A stretch of 64,000 nucleotides of DNA from W0P28-013 sp051870755. Its GTDB lineage: Bacteria; Bacteroidota; Bacteroidia; Bacteroidales; Paludibacteraceae. Position 1 is the first letter of the stretch, and every line of letters starts with the position of its first letter. This document shows positions 15,085-22,446 of this stretch, in pieces. The stretch spans positions 49,605 through 113,604 of the forward strand of contig JBJECE010000029.1 in NCBI GenBank assembly GCA_051870755.1, read 5' to 3'. The notes under the pieces are model-generated. The model did not search any database and was not told the DNA's origin. It worked only from the letters and a program-made list of their open reading frames with translations. A program made the position numbers and the translations under genes.

Positions 15085-16308
15085 ATGACAGTAATCATCA
15101 ATAAAATGTATAATGGTCAATACCTCCTCGATGGTCATTTGGGACATGAGATTATCAACTTATACCGTTCGGATAATGGGAAGTGCTATGTGTATCTTAA
15201 TCAGGATGGTAAAATCCCATCTTATAGGAAGAATGAAACATATGAAATGATAATGGTCCGAACTATACCAGGTAAGAATATGTGGGAAGTTCTTGGTGTT
15301 GCTGTGGGTCTGGAGGATGTATATTCTGAATATCCTACTTTTAACGATCAAAAAAAATACATATCGGATAACGAGATATGTTACGGAGGAGTGAAACTCA
15401 ATGAAATATTTGGAAATGAAGAGAATATACTAATTACGTTTAGGGCAGAAAATGTTTTTCTACCCAAGAAAAAGTATTATATTGCGGAAAGGAATAGTGA
15501 GCAGAATCGGGAAAATAATGCCTTGGAGAATGTCTGCTATATAAATGGGAATTTAGCGAAACAATCACTCCGCCAATATTTCAATACTAAAGATGATAGT
15601 GGCAAAAAACTATCCGACTTAATTAAGAAAATCAAGAATGAGGGGTGTGAAATTCAGAAAAAAGCTATGTTATCCTTGGAAACTAGCAAGGATAGGGATA
15701 CGTTTTGGGATATCTGCGGAATAAATAATACTGAATTAGCTTGGTCTAACGCCTTAGCTTGGTATATTCGGCAACACCCTGATCTGTTGGAAAAGTTTGC
15801 AAAGGAAGTCTTGAATGTACAATATCAAAGAGAGGGTGAATTAATAGTCCGTAGGGAATATAAACATATTGATTTATGGATTGAGGATAATAAACACATT
15901 TTTATTGTTGAAAACAAAATCAAATCAGGCATCAACGGTATCCTCTTCACCCGGCATGAACACAATGAGGAAAAATCTAAAGAGAAAGAGACATCACAAT
16001 TGGAGAAGTATTATAAAGAAGCGCAGGCTGAAAGCAAGGGAAGAAAAGTCGTCAAATGTTTTGTACTTACTCCCAACTATAATAAAGTCGAGTTATCTGA
16101 TTATCGTAAAGGAGAGGAGTATCGAAATCTTACATACAAGGAGTTATATGACTTCCTAATGAAATATGCTCAGCCGCACGATTACTTCCTTCAAGATTGG
16201 TTAAGGGTAATGGAACCGCATACTAAAGAATATAGTAATGACCTGTATGAAGATATGAAGCAGAAATTTGCTACAGCCATAAAAAAATCCAAACCCATAA
16301 ACAAATAA
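15085..16308 (+). CDS. PD-(D/E)XK nuclease-family protein with N-terminal accessory domain
   Basis: A 407-residue two-part protein. Residues ~190-400 resemble the PDDEXK_4 nuclease family: RDTFWDICGINNTELAWSNA at the start of the domain, then the catalytic core HIDLWIEDNKHIFIVENKIK (Asp, then Glu-x-Lys), followed by QLEKYYKEA and VVKCFVLTPNYN. Nucleases of this family often act in phage defence. The N-terminal ~150 residues (YVYLNQDGKIPSYRKNETYE, MWEVLGVAVGLED, CYGGVKLNEIFGNEENILIT, FRAENVFLPKKKYYI) look like a compact beta domain that I do not recognise. No signal peptide. It is AT-rich and stands alone between gene relics. Start ATG 15085 is the first of a long open frame after the ATPase relic. 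Confidence 0.75.
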   Translation: MTVIINKMYNGQYLLDGHLGHEIINLYRSDNGKCYVYLNQDGKIPSYRKNETYEMIMVRTIPGKNMWEVLGVAVGLEDVYSEYPTFNDQKKYISDNEICYGGVKLNEIFGNEENILITFRAENVFLPKKKYYIAERNSEQNRENNALENVCYINGNLAKQSLRQYFNTKDDSGKKLSDLIKKIKNEGCEIQKKAMLSLETSKDRDTFWDICGINNTELAWSNALAWYIRQHPDLLEKFAKEVLNVQYQREGELIVRREYKHIDLWIEDNKHIFIVENKIKSGINGILFTRHEHNEEKSKEKETSQLEKYYKEAQAESKGRKVVKCFVLTPNYNKVELSDYRKGEEYRNLTYKELYDFLMKYAQPHDYFLQDWLRVMEPHTKEYSNDLYEDMKQKFATAIKKSKPINK

Positions 16309-16315
16309 TATCATT

Positions 16316-16450
16316 ATGTCATCTATATCAACTCCGGATTATCTTTTCTATTTAGACTTTCATAGTCATATTATCCGTTTCCTAGCACAAAGGCAAGAGG
16401 TGTGCGTTAGTTGCAGCATAGTATCAGCATATTACCTGGCAACTATGTGA
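16316..16450 (+). CDS. Possible 44-residue hypothetical protein
   Basis: An ATG seven bases after the nuclease stop opens 44 codons (MSSISTPDYLFYLDFHSHII...YYLATM). No motif is recognised. Close spacing to the nuclease gene supports translation; short length and lack of homology cues argue against it. It may be debris. Confidence 0.25.
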   Translation: MSSISTPDYLFYLDFHSHIIRFLAQRQEVCVSCSIVSAYYLATM

Positions 16451-16467
16451 GATGATGTCGAGCAGTT

Positions 16468-16668
16468 GTGTGCAGAGTTCAATTTAATGAATATTGTTGT
16501 GAATCGTGCGGAAAGCGACATGTTATTTGTCCTACATGTATGAGCACCGCCCCAACATGTCCTTCATGCCATGGACATTTATTGACGAATGATGATTATA
16601 TTGCAAAGTATGGCATAACCGACATTTATGGTAACCACATCGAGGTCAAGGGTGGACATATCCATTAA
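16468..16668 (+). CDS. Small zinc-ribbon protein
   Basis: About 66 codons with three CxxC-type pairs: YCCESCGKRHVICPTCMSTA and TCPSCHGHLLTNDDYIAKYG, giving a likely double zinc ribbon, then a polar tail ending KGGHIH. The only early start is GTG at 16468, so the N-terminus may be truncated or the start misjudged. Such small zinc-binding proteins occur in phages and mobile elements; no specific function can be given. Confidence 0.45.
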   Translation: MCRVQFNEYCCESCGKRHVICPTCMSTAPTCPSCHGHLLTNDDYIAKYGITDIYGNHIEVKGGHIH

Positions 16669-16724
16669 CAACCTGCCGAAAGAAAGCACAATGCGGCTGT
16701 CGGTAATAGTTTAAGATGTTTAGT

Positions 16725-16747
16725 GGGCGTTCCTGCCTGCTTACAAT
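16725..16747 (+). repeat. Remnant of the CCGCCTGCTTAC hairpin repeat
   Basis: GGGCGTTCCTGCCTGCTTAC resembles the 3' arm of repeats A and B (GGGTTCCCGCCTGCTTACC). The 5' arm and leader are missing. Confidence 0.4.
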
Positions 16748-16785
16748 GGTGTTCGCGCCGCGTGTTCTTTGAAATAATGGTAGGT

Positions 16786-17820
16786 TTAAAAGTACTCTCG
16801 TACAGCAAACTCATATTGGGAGATAAAAATCTGCTTGAAAGCATATAGGTTATTCTGTTCATAGAATAACAACATCGCTTTCTTGTAGTCTATTGAATCT
16901 ACGGAGCGGAAGGAAAGAGGGCAATAGCCGTTGGCAATCAGAATAGCATTGCTCGTGATGCGGGCTGTACGCTTGTTGCCATCCGAAAAGGCTTGTATAT
17001 AACTGAGCAAGACAAGTGCCAAGAGGGCTTTCTCAAAAACACACGACTTAGCGTTAATCAAACTACAAGTATCGGATAATGCCTCTCGTATCTGAAACTC
17101 ATTATCCAGTGGATGGTAGTTCGTTCCCGTAATACCTACGCGGCGATGACGAATTCCTTTATCCACCGACAATTCTCGAGTGAGCAAGGTATGTATATCT
17201 TCTATGCGGCTTATGGATAGTTGCAGCAAGTAATCAGGATTGTCTAAAATAAAACGCAAGGCATCCTTATGATTTAACAGCATAACCGCTTCCTCTTTTG
17301 TCTTGCCGTCCGCTGTTTTGCTTTCGCGTAGCAGTCGCTCTGTTTCTAAAAGGGAATAGGTATTGCCTTCTATCTGTGAAGATTTCCAACTGAGATCAAT
17401 CCCCAGTCGTTCCATCTCCTTCCGATATTCGTTCTCACTCATCTCCTCTATATGTTGTCGAAACTCCTCTTGCAATAGCGACAAGTGCCTCAACTCTTCG
17501 GATGTAAACAGATCAACATTGGGCAACTGCTCACGAATCAAATCGAAATTAAAACTCGTCTGCACTTTGCGTTCATCGACATCCTGTGCAAAATAAGTAT
17601 CCACATTGATAGGCATACACAGGTGCGCTTGGTCGCTGAGAGAATAGCGTGTGGCGCGACCTGTGCCGGATACCACAATATTCCCTTGTTGCACCTCATA
17701 AGCAAGCAAACGCTTCATCGTTGCATCGCTACCAAGAAACGCAAGACCATCCGTTATTTCCGCTCTTGACGAAAGGGGATGATAATGCAAAAATTGCAGT
17801 ATTTCGCGGTTTGTGTCCAT
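16786..17820 (-). CDS. Fic-domain protein with N-terminal winged helix; Gln in place of catalytic His
   Basis: A 344-residue protein with four parts: a winged-helix-like N-terminus (~1-65, ILQFLHYHPLSSRAEITDGL), a linker, an inhibitory helix with SSQIEGNTYSL (the S-x-x-x-E-G/N motif that blocks AMP transfer in self-inhibited Fic proteins), and the Fic core. Fic enzymes move AMP or related groups onto target proteins using HxFxxGNxR. Here the loop reads YIQAFSDGNKRTARI: the position of the catalytic His is Gln (codon CAA), while Phe, Asp-Gly-Asn and Arg are kept. The protein may therefore be a non-AMPylating regulator, or this subfamily uses another residue. It has its own promoter and repeated GAGCC motifs upstream, suggesting autoregulation through the HTH. 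Confidence 0.85.
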   Translation of the reverse strand: MDTNREILQFLHYHPLSSRAEITDGLAFLGSDATMKRLLAYEVQQGNIVVSGTGRATRYSLSDQAHLCMPINVDTYFAQDVDERKVQTSFNFDLIREQLPNVDLFTSEELRHLSLLQEEFRQHIEEMSENEYRKEMERLGIDLSWKSSQIEGNTYSLLETERLLRESKTADGKTKEEAVMLLNHKDALRFILDNPDYLLQLSISRIEDIHTLLTRELSVDKGIRHRRVGITGTNYHPLDNEFQIREALSDTCSLINAKSCVFEKALLALVLLSYIQAFSDGNKRTARITSNAILIANGYCPLSFRSVDSIDYKKAMLLFYEQNNLYAFKQIFISQYEFAVREYF

Positions 17821-17835
17821 AATGAAAACTTTTTC

Positions 17836-17916
17836 GGCTCAAAAACGGCTCTTTTTGGCGCATTTTTCGGTGTAATTTGAGCCGTATTTCGGTTGTTAGC
17901 AATTTGTTTTGAGCCG
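17836..17916 (-). promoter_or_regulatory. Four GAGCC/GGCTC elements between Fic promoter and start codon
   Basis: Reading the plus strand, GGCTCAAAAACGGCTC occurs near 17836-17851 and TTTGAGCCG recurs near 17877-17885 and 17909-17917. On the gene strand these are CGGCTCAAA twice followed by an inverted pair. They lie in the untranslated leader just after the -7 box and could be binding sites for the protein's own winged helix. Confidence 0.45.
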
Positions 17917-17948
17917 CAAAGATACAGATTATTTTTGAAACGTGCAAA
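17917..17948 (-). promoter_or_regulatory. Promoter of the Fic gene
   Basis: On the minus strand, TTTG (17945-17948) and TATCTTTG (17917-17924) are 20 bases apart, giving a leader of about 90 bases. Confidence 0.7.
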
Positions 17949-18033
17949 TTTCTGAAATAGAATTATGCTTTTTATCAATCATACGATCTACCATTATTTA
18001 GTACATATAGAAAACAAACAAACAAATAAAATA

Positions 18034-18095
18034 CAGGGACAATGGCGAAAACCCGAAACAGAGTAGCCAAGTTACATAAAAATCTACTGATATGA
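18034..18095 (+). promoter_or_regulatory. Shared 5' leader, copy C, with an upstream ORF coupled to the next gene
   Basis: CAGGGACAATGGCGAAAACC followed by CGAAACAGAGTAGCC matches copies A and B without their hairpin. The leader ORF (18042-18095, MAKTRNRVAKLHKNLLI) ends in TGA overlapping the ATG of the next gene as ATGA at 18092-18095, a typical translational-coupling arrangement. Confidence 0.65.
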
Positions 18096-19351
18096 CAATT
18101 TTAAGTCGAAAGCTTTCTGATCCGAAACGTCTCGTAATAGAGGAATGGTTGAAAGAGAATGGTATAGAAGACTATACTATCAATTCTAACTATGAGATAG
18201 ATGTGGAGAGAGATGTCATCCTCATTAACAAAGACCTCAAAGAGTTTCCAGAATACATACAGTTTGGTACGGTAAAAGGAAACTTTGATTGTTCTTGCAC
18301 CCAAATGGAAACGCTTCGTGGTTGCCCGAGGGTTGTCCAAGGATCATTCAATTGTTCTGGTAACCAACTACAATCACCATTTAGTGATAGAGCGATTGAG
18401 GTAACTAAAAATGTCTTTTGTATAGGTGCTTTTAAAGAATTGCCGGAAAGTCTGGAGGATATATTTCATGTGCAAAAAGGAAAGATTTATACTAATCTAG
18501 ACCTATCGTTATTTGATGAAATAAATAACTTCCCATGGCAGATTTTGTCTAAAGTATCAAACAATCGGTATAAGTGTTTAGGTGATTTAGCTAAAACTTT
18601 AGATGTAGAGTTGGATGATAAAAATACTCCTACAAAAACAAGATGGGAAAAAGTACCCAAACGTGAACTCGAGAAGATGCTGAAAGAACTCAAGAAGATG
18701 CTGAAAGAACTCAAGAAGATGCTTAAAAACCTAAACAAAGATCATTACTTATGGAAACTATATGATGAACTATCAACAAAATATTTTACATCGAAAGACA
18801 CTACCATTATTATTGAGCGTCAGTTTACTATATTAGGTGAGTATATCCGAAATAAAATAAATGAACGTCCCAAGGTGATTCTATACACAAAGGCAATACA
18901 AAATGCAACAAAGTCCGGCATAGACGCGTTTAAACTGCTACAAATCGTGTATGTTCACGAGATGATGCACGCTTTCTATGACCATGACCACAGCCTTCTT
19001 AACAAGTATATTCCCTACATCGAAGAACCGCTGACCGAATACGCTATGTTATGGTTTATGACGGACTATGGACAACTAAAAGACTATGCTATTGCTCATG
19101 TACAAGAAAAACAAAACTCTCCGGAATTTTGTTTTTATGGGTTTGGGACATTTTTATATAATCTTTTAAATTGCTTAAATATTGATGGAATATCGTTATA
19201 CAGAAATACAAAATACCGAATTGATGAGTCGGATAAACAAGTGAAAACATACGCAAAGGAGTTTAGATTTGGTATATACCCCTTTGGTAACGAACTTGAT
19301 AAGGCTGCCCAATTAATAAAGTTGCAAGTGAGTGCCTATCCTTTGCCGTGA
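18092..19351 (+). CDS. Zincin metallopeptidase-like protein with N-terminal leucine-rich-like part
   Basis: A 419-residue cytosolic-type protein. Residues ~50-110 show short repeats like those of phage-associated leucine-rich proteins (GNFDCSCTQMETLRGCPRVV, GSFNCSGNQLQ). Residues ~190-215 are a coiled-coil-like tract of three heptads KKMLKEL, encoded by a 21-base tandem repeat at 18671-18733. The C-terminal half contains VYVHEMMHAFYDHDH, an HExxH zinc site, and IEEPLTEYAML ~25 residues later with a candidate third ligand Glu. A protease activity is inferred from this motif pair. It starts with an ATGA overlap with the leader ORF. AT-rich; no known partner. Similar domain mixtures occur in phage or toxin loci. 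Confidence 0.65.
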   Translation: MTILSRKLSDPKRLVIEEWLKENGIEDYTINSNYEIDVERDVILINKDLKEFPEYIQFGTVKGNFDCSCTQMETLRGCPRVVQGSFNCSGNQLQSPFSDRAIEVTKNVFCIGAFKELPESLEDIFHVQKGKIYTNLDLSLFDEINNFPWQILSKVSNNRYKCLGDLAKTLDVELDDKNTPTKTRWEKVPKRELEKMLKELKKMLKELKKMLKNLNKDHYLWKLYDELSTKYFTSKDTTIIIERQFTILGEYIRNKINERPKVILYTKAIQNATKSGIDAFKLLQIVYVHEMMHAFYDHDHSLLNKYIPYIEEPLTEYAMLWFMTDYGQLKDYAIAHVQEKQNSPEFCFYGFGTFLYNLLNCLNIDGISLYRNTKYRIDESDKQVKTYAKEFRFGIYPFGNELDKAAQLIKLQVSAYPLP

Positions 19352-19473
19352 TCTGGGTGGTCGGCAATTAGAGCAAGCCGCGCCCCAAAAGGGTATATAA
19401 AAAATCGAGGATATATATAAAATATGCCGTCGTCCGTATGACGCGCGATTTTGTTCAATGCTACAATCATTAG

Positions 19474-19500
19474 CCGAAAACCGTTTCACAGTAACTACTC
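19474..19500 (+). promoter_or_regulatory. Possible fifth, degenerate copy of the shared leader
   Basis: GCCGAAAACCGTTTCACAGT followed by AAC resembles GCGAAAACCCTAAAACAGAG TAACC of copy B and precedes the next start codon at 19506. Confidence 0.3.
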
Positions 19501-19505
19501 AAAAT

Positions 19506-20153
19506 ATGCCAAACTATTGCACAAATGAGTTGAAAATTAAGGGGAACAAAAAAGACGTCTTTGAGTTGTTCCAAAAGGTTGGTTTCAAAGGTGATAGCAA
19601 AGAAAGTCTTGTAGATTTTATTGAAAACAATGTAAATAACATTACGATGCGTTCGTGGTTTCCTATGCCCAAAACATTTGTAGATTACGACACGACAAAT
19701 CCACAAGAAGATAGAAACGCAACAATGCTTAATGAGCATGGCAAGTTAGTTGCTATGTTCAACAATGATCAAGAGTATGAGAATTACTCGAAAGGTTATG
19801 ATGATGCTGTTAAATACCAAAAAGAAAAATATGGTGTTGTTGGGTGGTATGACTACAATATGCACACATTGGGTGTGAAGTGGGATGCAAAGGTATTTGA
19901 GCATGGGGTGAATGTTGTGGAAAAAGACAACGAAATAACCATTGAGTGTACGTTCGCCACCGCTTGGAAAACACCAATAACGTGGCTAACCACACTTGCT
20001 GCTGACTTTCCGAAGTTGTATCTTCAAATCGACGGATATGAACCGGAATTGGGATTTCATGATTGTATTTGTTGTGAAAATGGGGTTGTTGTAACTGATT
20101 ACACCGAAGACTACCCCGAAGAAAGCGATGATGATTTCGACTATTGCGAATAA
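19506..20153 (+). CDS. YubB/DUF1281-like ferredoxin-fold protein
   Basis: A 215-residue protein starting MPNYCTNELKIKGNKKDVFE, the MPNWCxNxLxI opening of the DUF1281/YubB family of plasmid, phage and mobile-element proteins of unknown function. Aromatic-rich middle (WFPMPKTFVDYD, GVVGWYDYNMHTLGVKWDA) and FATAWKTPITWL are also typical: these proteins describe a two-lobe ferredoxin-like fold. The C-terminus is strongly acidic (DYTEDYPEESDDDFDYCE). I use ATG 19506 because homologues begin with MPN; an in-frame ATG at 19458 would add 16 residues derived from the leader-like stretch. Confidence 0.75.
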   Translation: MPNYCTNELKIKGNKKDVFELFQKVGFKGDSKESLVDFIENNVNNITMRSWFPMPKTFVDYDTTNPQEDRNATMLNEHGKLVAMFNNDQEYENYSKGYDDAVKYQKEKYGVVGWYDYNMHTLGVKWDAKVFEHGVNVVEKDNEITIECTFATAWKTPITWLTTLAADFPKLYLQIDGYEPELGFHDCICCENGVVVTDYTEDYPEESDDDFDYCE

Positions 20154-20187
20154 AAAGTGAACTTGCATGCAAGTGTGTTCTTATTTT

Positions 20188-20286
20188 ATGGTTTATTTAG
20201 AGCCTGAAACTGCAAAACCAATTCCTGCTGAAATGCTGAAAAGACCCAAAGGGCGTGATTTCGGGATGAAAGACTATATCAACTAA
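20188..20286 (+). pseudogene. Fragment of a gene 3' end (thioesterase-tail-like)
   Basis: Thirty-two codons reading MVYLEPETAKPIPAEMLKRP and ending MKDYIN. VYLxPETxKPxPIP is reminiscent of the C-terminal tail of hotdog-fold thioesterases. Nothing of the rest of such a gene is upstream, so I treat it as a remnant; the identification is tentative. Confidence 0.35.
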
Positions 20287-20318
20287 CAATTAGCAAAACT
20301 AATTAAAATTTTACCATT

Positions 20319-20594
20319 ATGTCTTATCAATTCAAAGCAAGCCACATCACGAGTGGGAATGTGGTGTTTCCCGACAAGTTGGAAATAGATGACGATAAAG
20401 TGATTTTCTACAAAGCCAAACTCATCGGGCACGAGAGTACGGTCATTCAGCGCAACGCCATCGGCAGCGTGTCCATCAACGCTGGACTGTTTTTTGCCGA
20501 CATCATCATCGAAACAAAAGGCGGGCAGCGCACCGTAGCCAACGGATTCACGCGGTCTGATGCCAAGCGCATACAGCAGTTGCTTACGCCGTAA
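20319..20594 (+). CDS. Small PH-domain-like protein
   Basis: A 91-residue protein with alternating strands (VVFPDKLEIDDDKVIFYKAK, STVIQRNAIGSVSINAG, FFADIIIETKGG) and a C-terminal helix (RSDAKRIQQLLTP), the layout of bacterial PH domains, where a helix closes a seven-stranded barrel. No membrane segment. Codon use here returns to the G+C-rich core pattern. It may bind peptides or lipids; no partner is evident. Confidence 0.6.
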   Translation: MSYQFKASHITSGNVVFPDKLEIDDDKVIFYKAKLIGHESTVIQRNAIGSVSINAGLFFADIIIETKGGQRTVANGFTRSDAKRIQQLLTP

Positions 20595-20722
20595 GTGCGT
20601 GCTGTTGTTGCAGTTCCGGGCGTTTATCGGGCAAAAACGGCTGTATCACCCTTCAAAATCGTGGGTAGCAGGGCAGTCGTTGGTGTTTGTTTTGCGAAAA
20701 AACGTTAAAGACCAATAAGGAC

Positions 20723-20754
20723 TTTGCAAGGTTTGTTGCAAAATAGTATTTTTG
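20723..20754 (+). promoter_or_regulatory. Promoter of the 20784 gene
   Basis: TTTG (20723-20726) and TATTTTTG (20747-20754) with a 20-base spacer, ending 29 bases before the ATG. Confidence 0.7.
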
Positions 20755-20783
20755 CATCATTAAAACAGTAAACGTAAACTACT

Positions 20784-21362
20784 ATGTCGAAAAATGCTCC
20801 TGAAATACTTTTGTTGCGCCAAGCCATCGAGACATCGGTCAATCGTCCGATACGTACGCCTACCGATTTCGACTTTTTAGTCGGTGCCATTTGGGAACGC
20901 ATTCACATGCACATCAGTTCCACCACACTCAAACGCTTGTGGGGCTATATCGACGGTGCTGATGTTACGCGCCCGAGTACGCTCGATTTGTTGGCCAAAT
21001 TTTTAGGTTTCGACCATTGGGACTTGTTTGTGGCCGATGCGGCTGCCAAGTCGGTGGTCGAGTCGGATGTGTTGCTGGGCGATGGGTTGCGTAGCAGCCG
21101 GGTGGCTGTAGGCGATTTGGTGCAGGTGGCGTGGCTGCCCAATAGGCGTTGCACGTTTCGCTGCATCGGGCGGGATCAGTTCGAGGTGGTCGAAGCCGAA
21201 AACTCCAAACTGCATGTGGGCGACCGGTTCGAATGTACGCTGTTTTTGTTGCACGAACCATTGTATATCGACAACTTGGTGCAGCAACGTCATGCGCCGG
21301 TTAGTTTCGTGTGTGGCAACAAAAATGGTCTGACCGAGGTGCACCATCTGCCGCAACGATAG
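20784..21362 (+). CDS. Bacteroidales-type putative DNA-binding protein
   Basis: A 192-residue cytosolic protein. The first ~80 residues (LRQAIETSVNRPIRTPTDFD, SSTTLKRLWGYIDG, RPSTLDLLAKFLGFDHWDLF) form a helical module often seen in Bacteroidales hypothetical proteins; ISSTTLKRLWGY looks like a recognition helix and STLDLLAKFLG the following support helix, similar to XRE-like regulators. The remaining ~100 residues are beta-rich (VGDLVQVAWLPNRRCTFRCI, LHVGDRFECTLFLLHEPLYI) and may sense a ligand. A strong promoter precedes it and a bidirectional terminator follows. Target unknown. Confidence 0.65.
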   Translation: MSKNAPEILLLRQAIETSVNRPIRTPTDFDFLVGAIWERIHMHISSTTLKRLWGYIDGADVTRPSTLDLLAKFLGFDHWDLFVADAAAKSVVESDVLLGDGLRSSRVAVGDLVQVAWLPNRRCTFRCIGRDQFEVVEAENSKLHVGDRFECTLFLLHEPLYIDNLVQQRHAPVSFVCGNKNGLTEVHHLPQR

Positions 21363-21381
21363 AGCGTGGCGGTGCACACAC

Positions 21382-21412
21382 AAAAAATCCTCCCGATTGG
21401 GAGGATTTTTTT
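21382..21412. terminator. Bidirectional terminator
   Basis: AAAAAATCCTCCC-GATT-GGGAGGATTTTTTT: a near-perfect stem with A and T tracts on each side, serving the converging genes at 21362 and 21436. Confidence 0.9.
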
Positions 21413-21435
21413 GTATCGGCGTGTGTGCCGCTGTG

Positions 21436-22446
21436 TTATTTGTTCAGTGCCAAAGCCACATTGACGGCGCAAGCCACGGTGCAACCTACCATCGGGTTGT
21501 TGCCGATGCCAAGGAAGCCCATCATTTCGACGTGTGCCGGTACCGACGACGACCCTGCAAATTGGGCATCGCTGTGCATGCGGCCGAGCGTGTCGGTCAT
21601 GCCGTACGAAGCCGGACCTGCGGCCATGTTGTCGGGGTGGAGTGTGCGACCCGTGCCACCGCCCGATGCAACGCTGAAGTAGGGTTTGCCGGCCAGCACG
21701 CGCTCTTTTTTGTAGGTGCCGGCTACGGGGTGTTGGAAACGTGTCGGGTTGGTGGAGTTACCCGTGATGCTGACGTCCACATTTTCGTGCCACATGATGG
21801 CTACGCCTTCGCGTACATCGTCGGCACCATAGCAGTTCACTTTGGCGCGCGGACCATTGCTGTAGGCTTTGCGGCGTACCTCTTTCAATTCGCCCGTGTA
21901 GTAGTCGAATTCGGTTTGCACGTATGTGAATCCGTTGATGCGGCTGATGATCATAGCGGCATCTTTGCCCAAACCGTTCAGAATGCAGCGCAGCGGTTTT
22001 TGACGCACTTTGTTGGCCATTTCGGCTATTTTGATGGCGCCTTCGGCAGCAGCAAACGATTCGTGTCCGGCAAGGAATGCAAAACACTCGGTCTCTTCGC
22101 GCAACAAGCGTGCGGCCAAGTTACCATGTCCGAGACCTACTTTGCGGTCGTCGGCTACCGAACCCGGAATGCAGAATGCTTGCAGTCCGATGCCGATGGC
22201 TTCGGCAGCATCGGCGGCGTTGGTGCAGCCTTTTTTCAGAGCGATGGCCGAACCTACAACGTAAGCCCATTTGGCGTTTTCGAAACAGATTTTTTGCGTT
22301 TCTTCGCAGGTCAGATAGGGGTCTAAGCCATATTTTTCGCAAATTTCGTTGGCTTCTTCTATCGATTTGATGCCGTTGGCGTTCAGCGCGGCGAGTATCT
22401 GTTTCTCGCGGCGGTCTTGACTTTCAAATTGAACTTTTCTGATCAT
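21436..22446 (-). CDS. GGGtGRT family protein
   Basis: A 336-residue protein containing the name-giving signature SVASGGGTGRTLHPDNMAAG followed by PASYGMTDTLGRMHSDAQFA, and CYGADDVREGVAIMWHENVD. The family is strongly conserved in anaerobic bacteria, always beside a NifU-like scaffold protein, and is thought to take part in metal or sulfur chemistry, but the reaction is not established to my knowledge. Cys residues (ICEKYGLDPYLTC, MVGCTVACAV) could bind a cluster. Its ATG overlaps the NifU-like stop by four bases, so the pair is translated together. Confidence 0.88.
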   Translation of the reverse strand: MIRKVQFESQDRREKQILAALNANGIKSIEEANEICEKYGLDPYLTCEETQKICFENAKWAYVVGSAIALKKGCTNAADAAEAIGIGLQAFCIPGSVADDRKVGLGHGNLAARLLREETECFAFLAGHESFAAAEGAIKIAEMANKVRQKPLRCILNGLGKDAAMIISRINGFTYVQTEFDYYTGELKEVRRKAYSNGPRAKVNCYGADDVREGVAIMWHENVDVSITGNSTNPTRFQHPVAGTYKKERVLAGKPYFSVASGGGTGRTLHPDNMAAGPASYGMTDTLGRMHSDAQFAGSSSVPAHVEMMGFLGIGNNPMVGCTVACAVNVALALNK

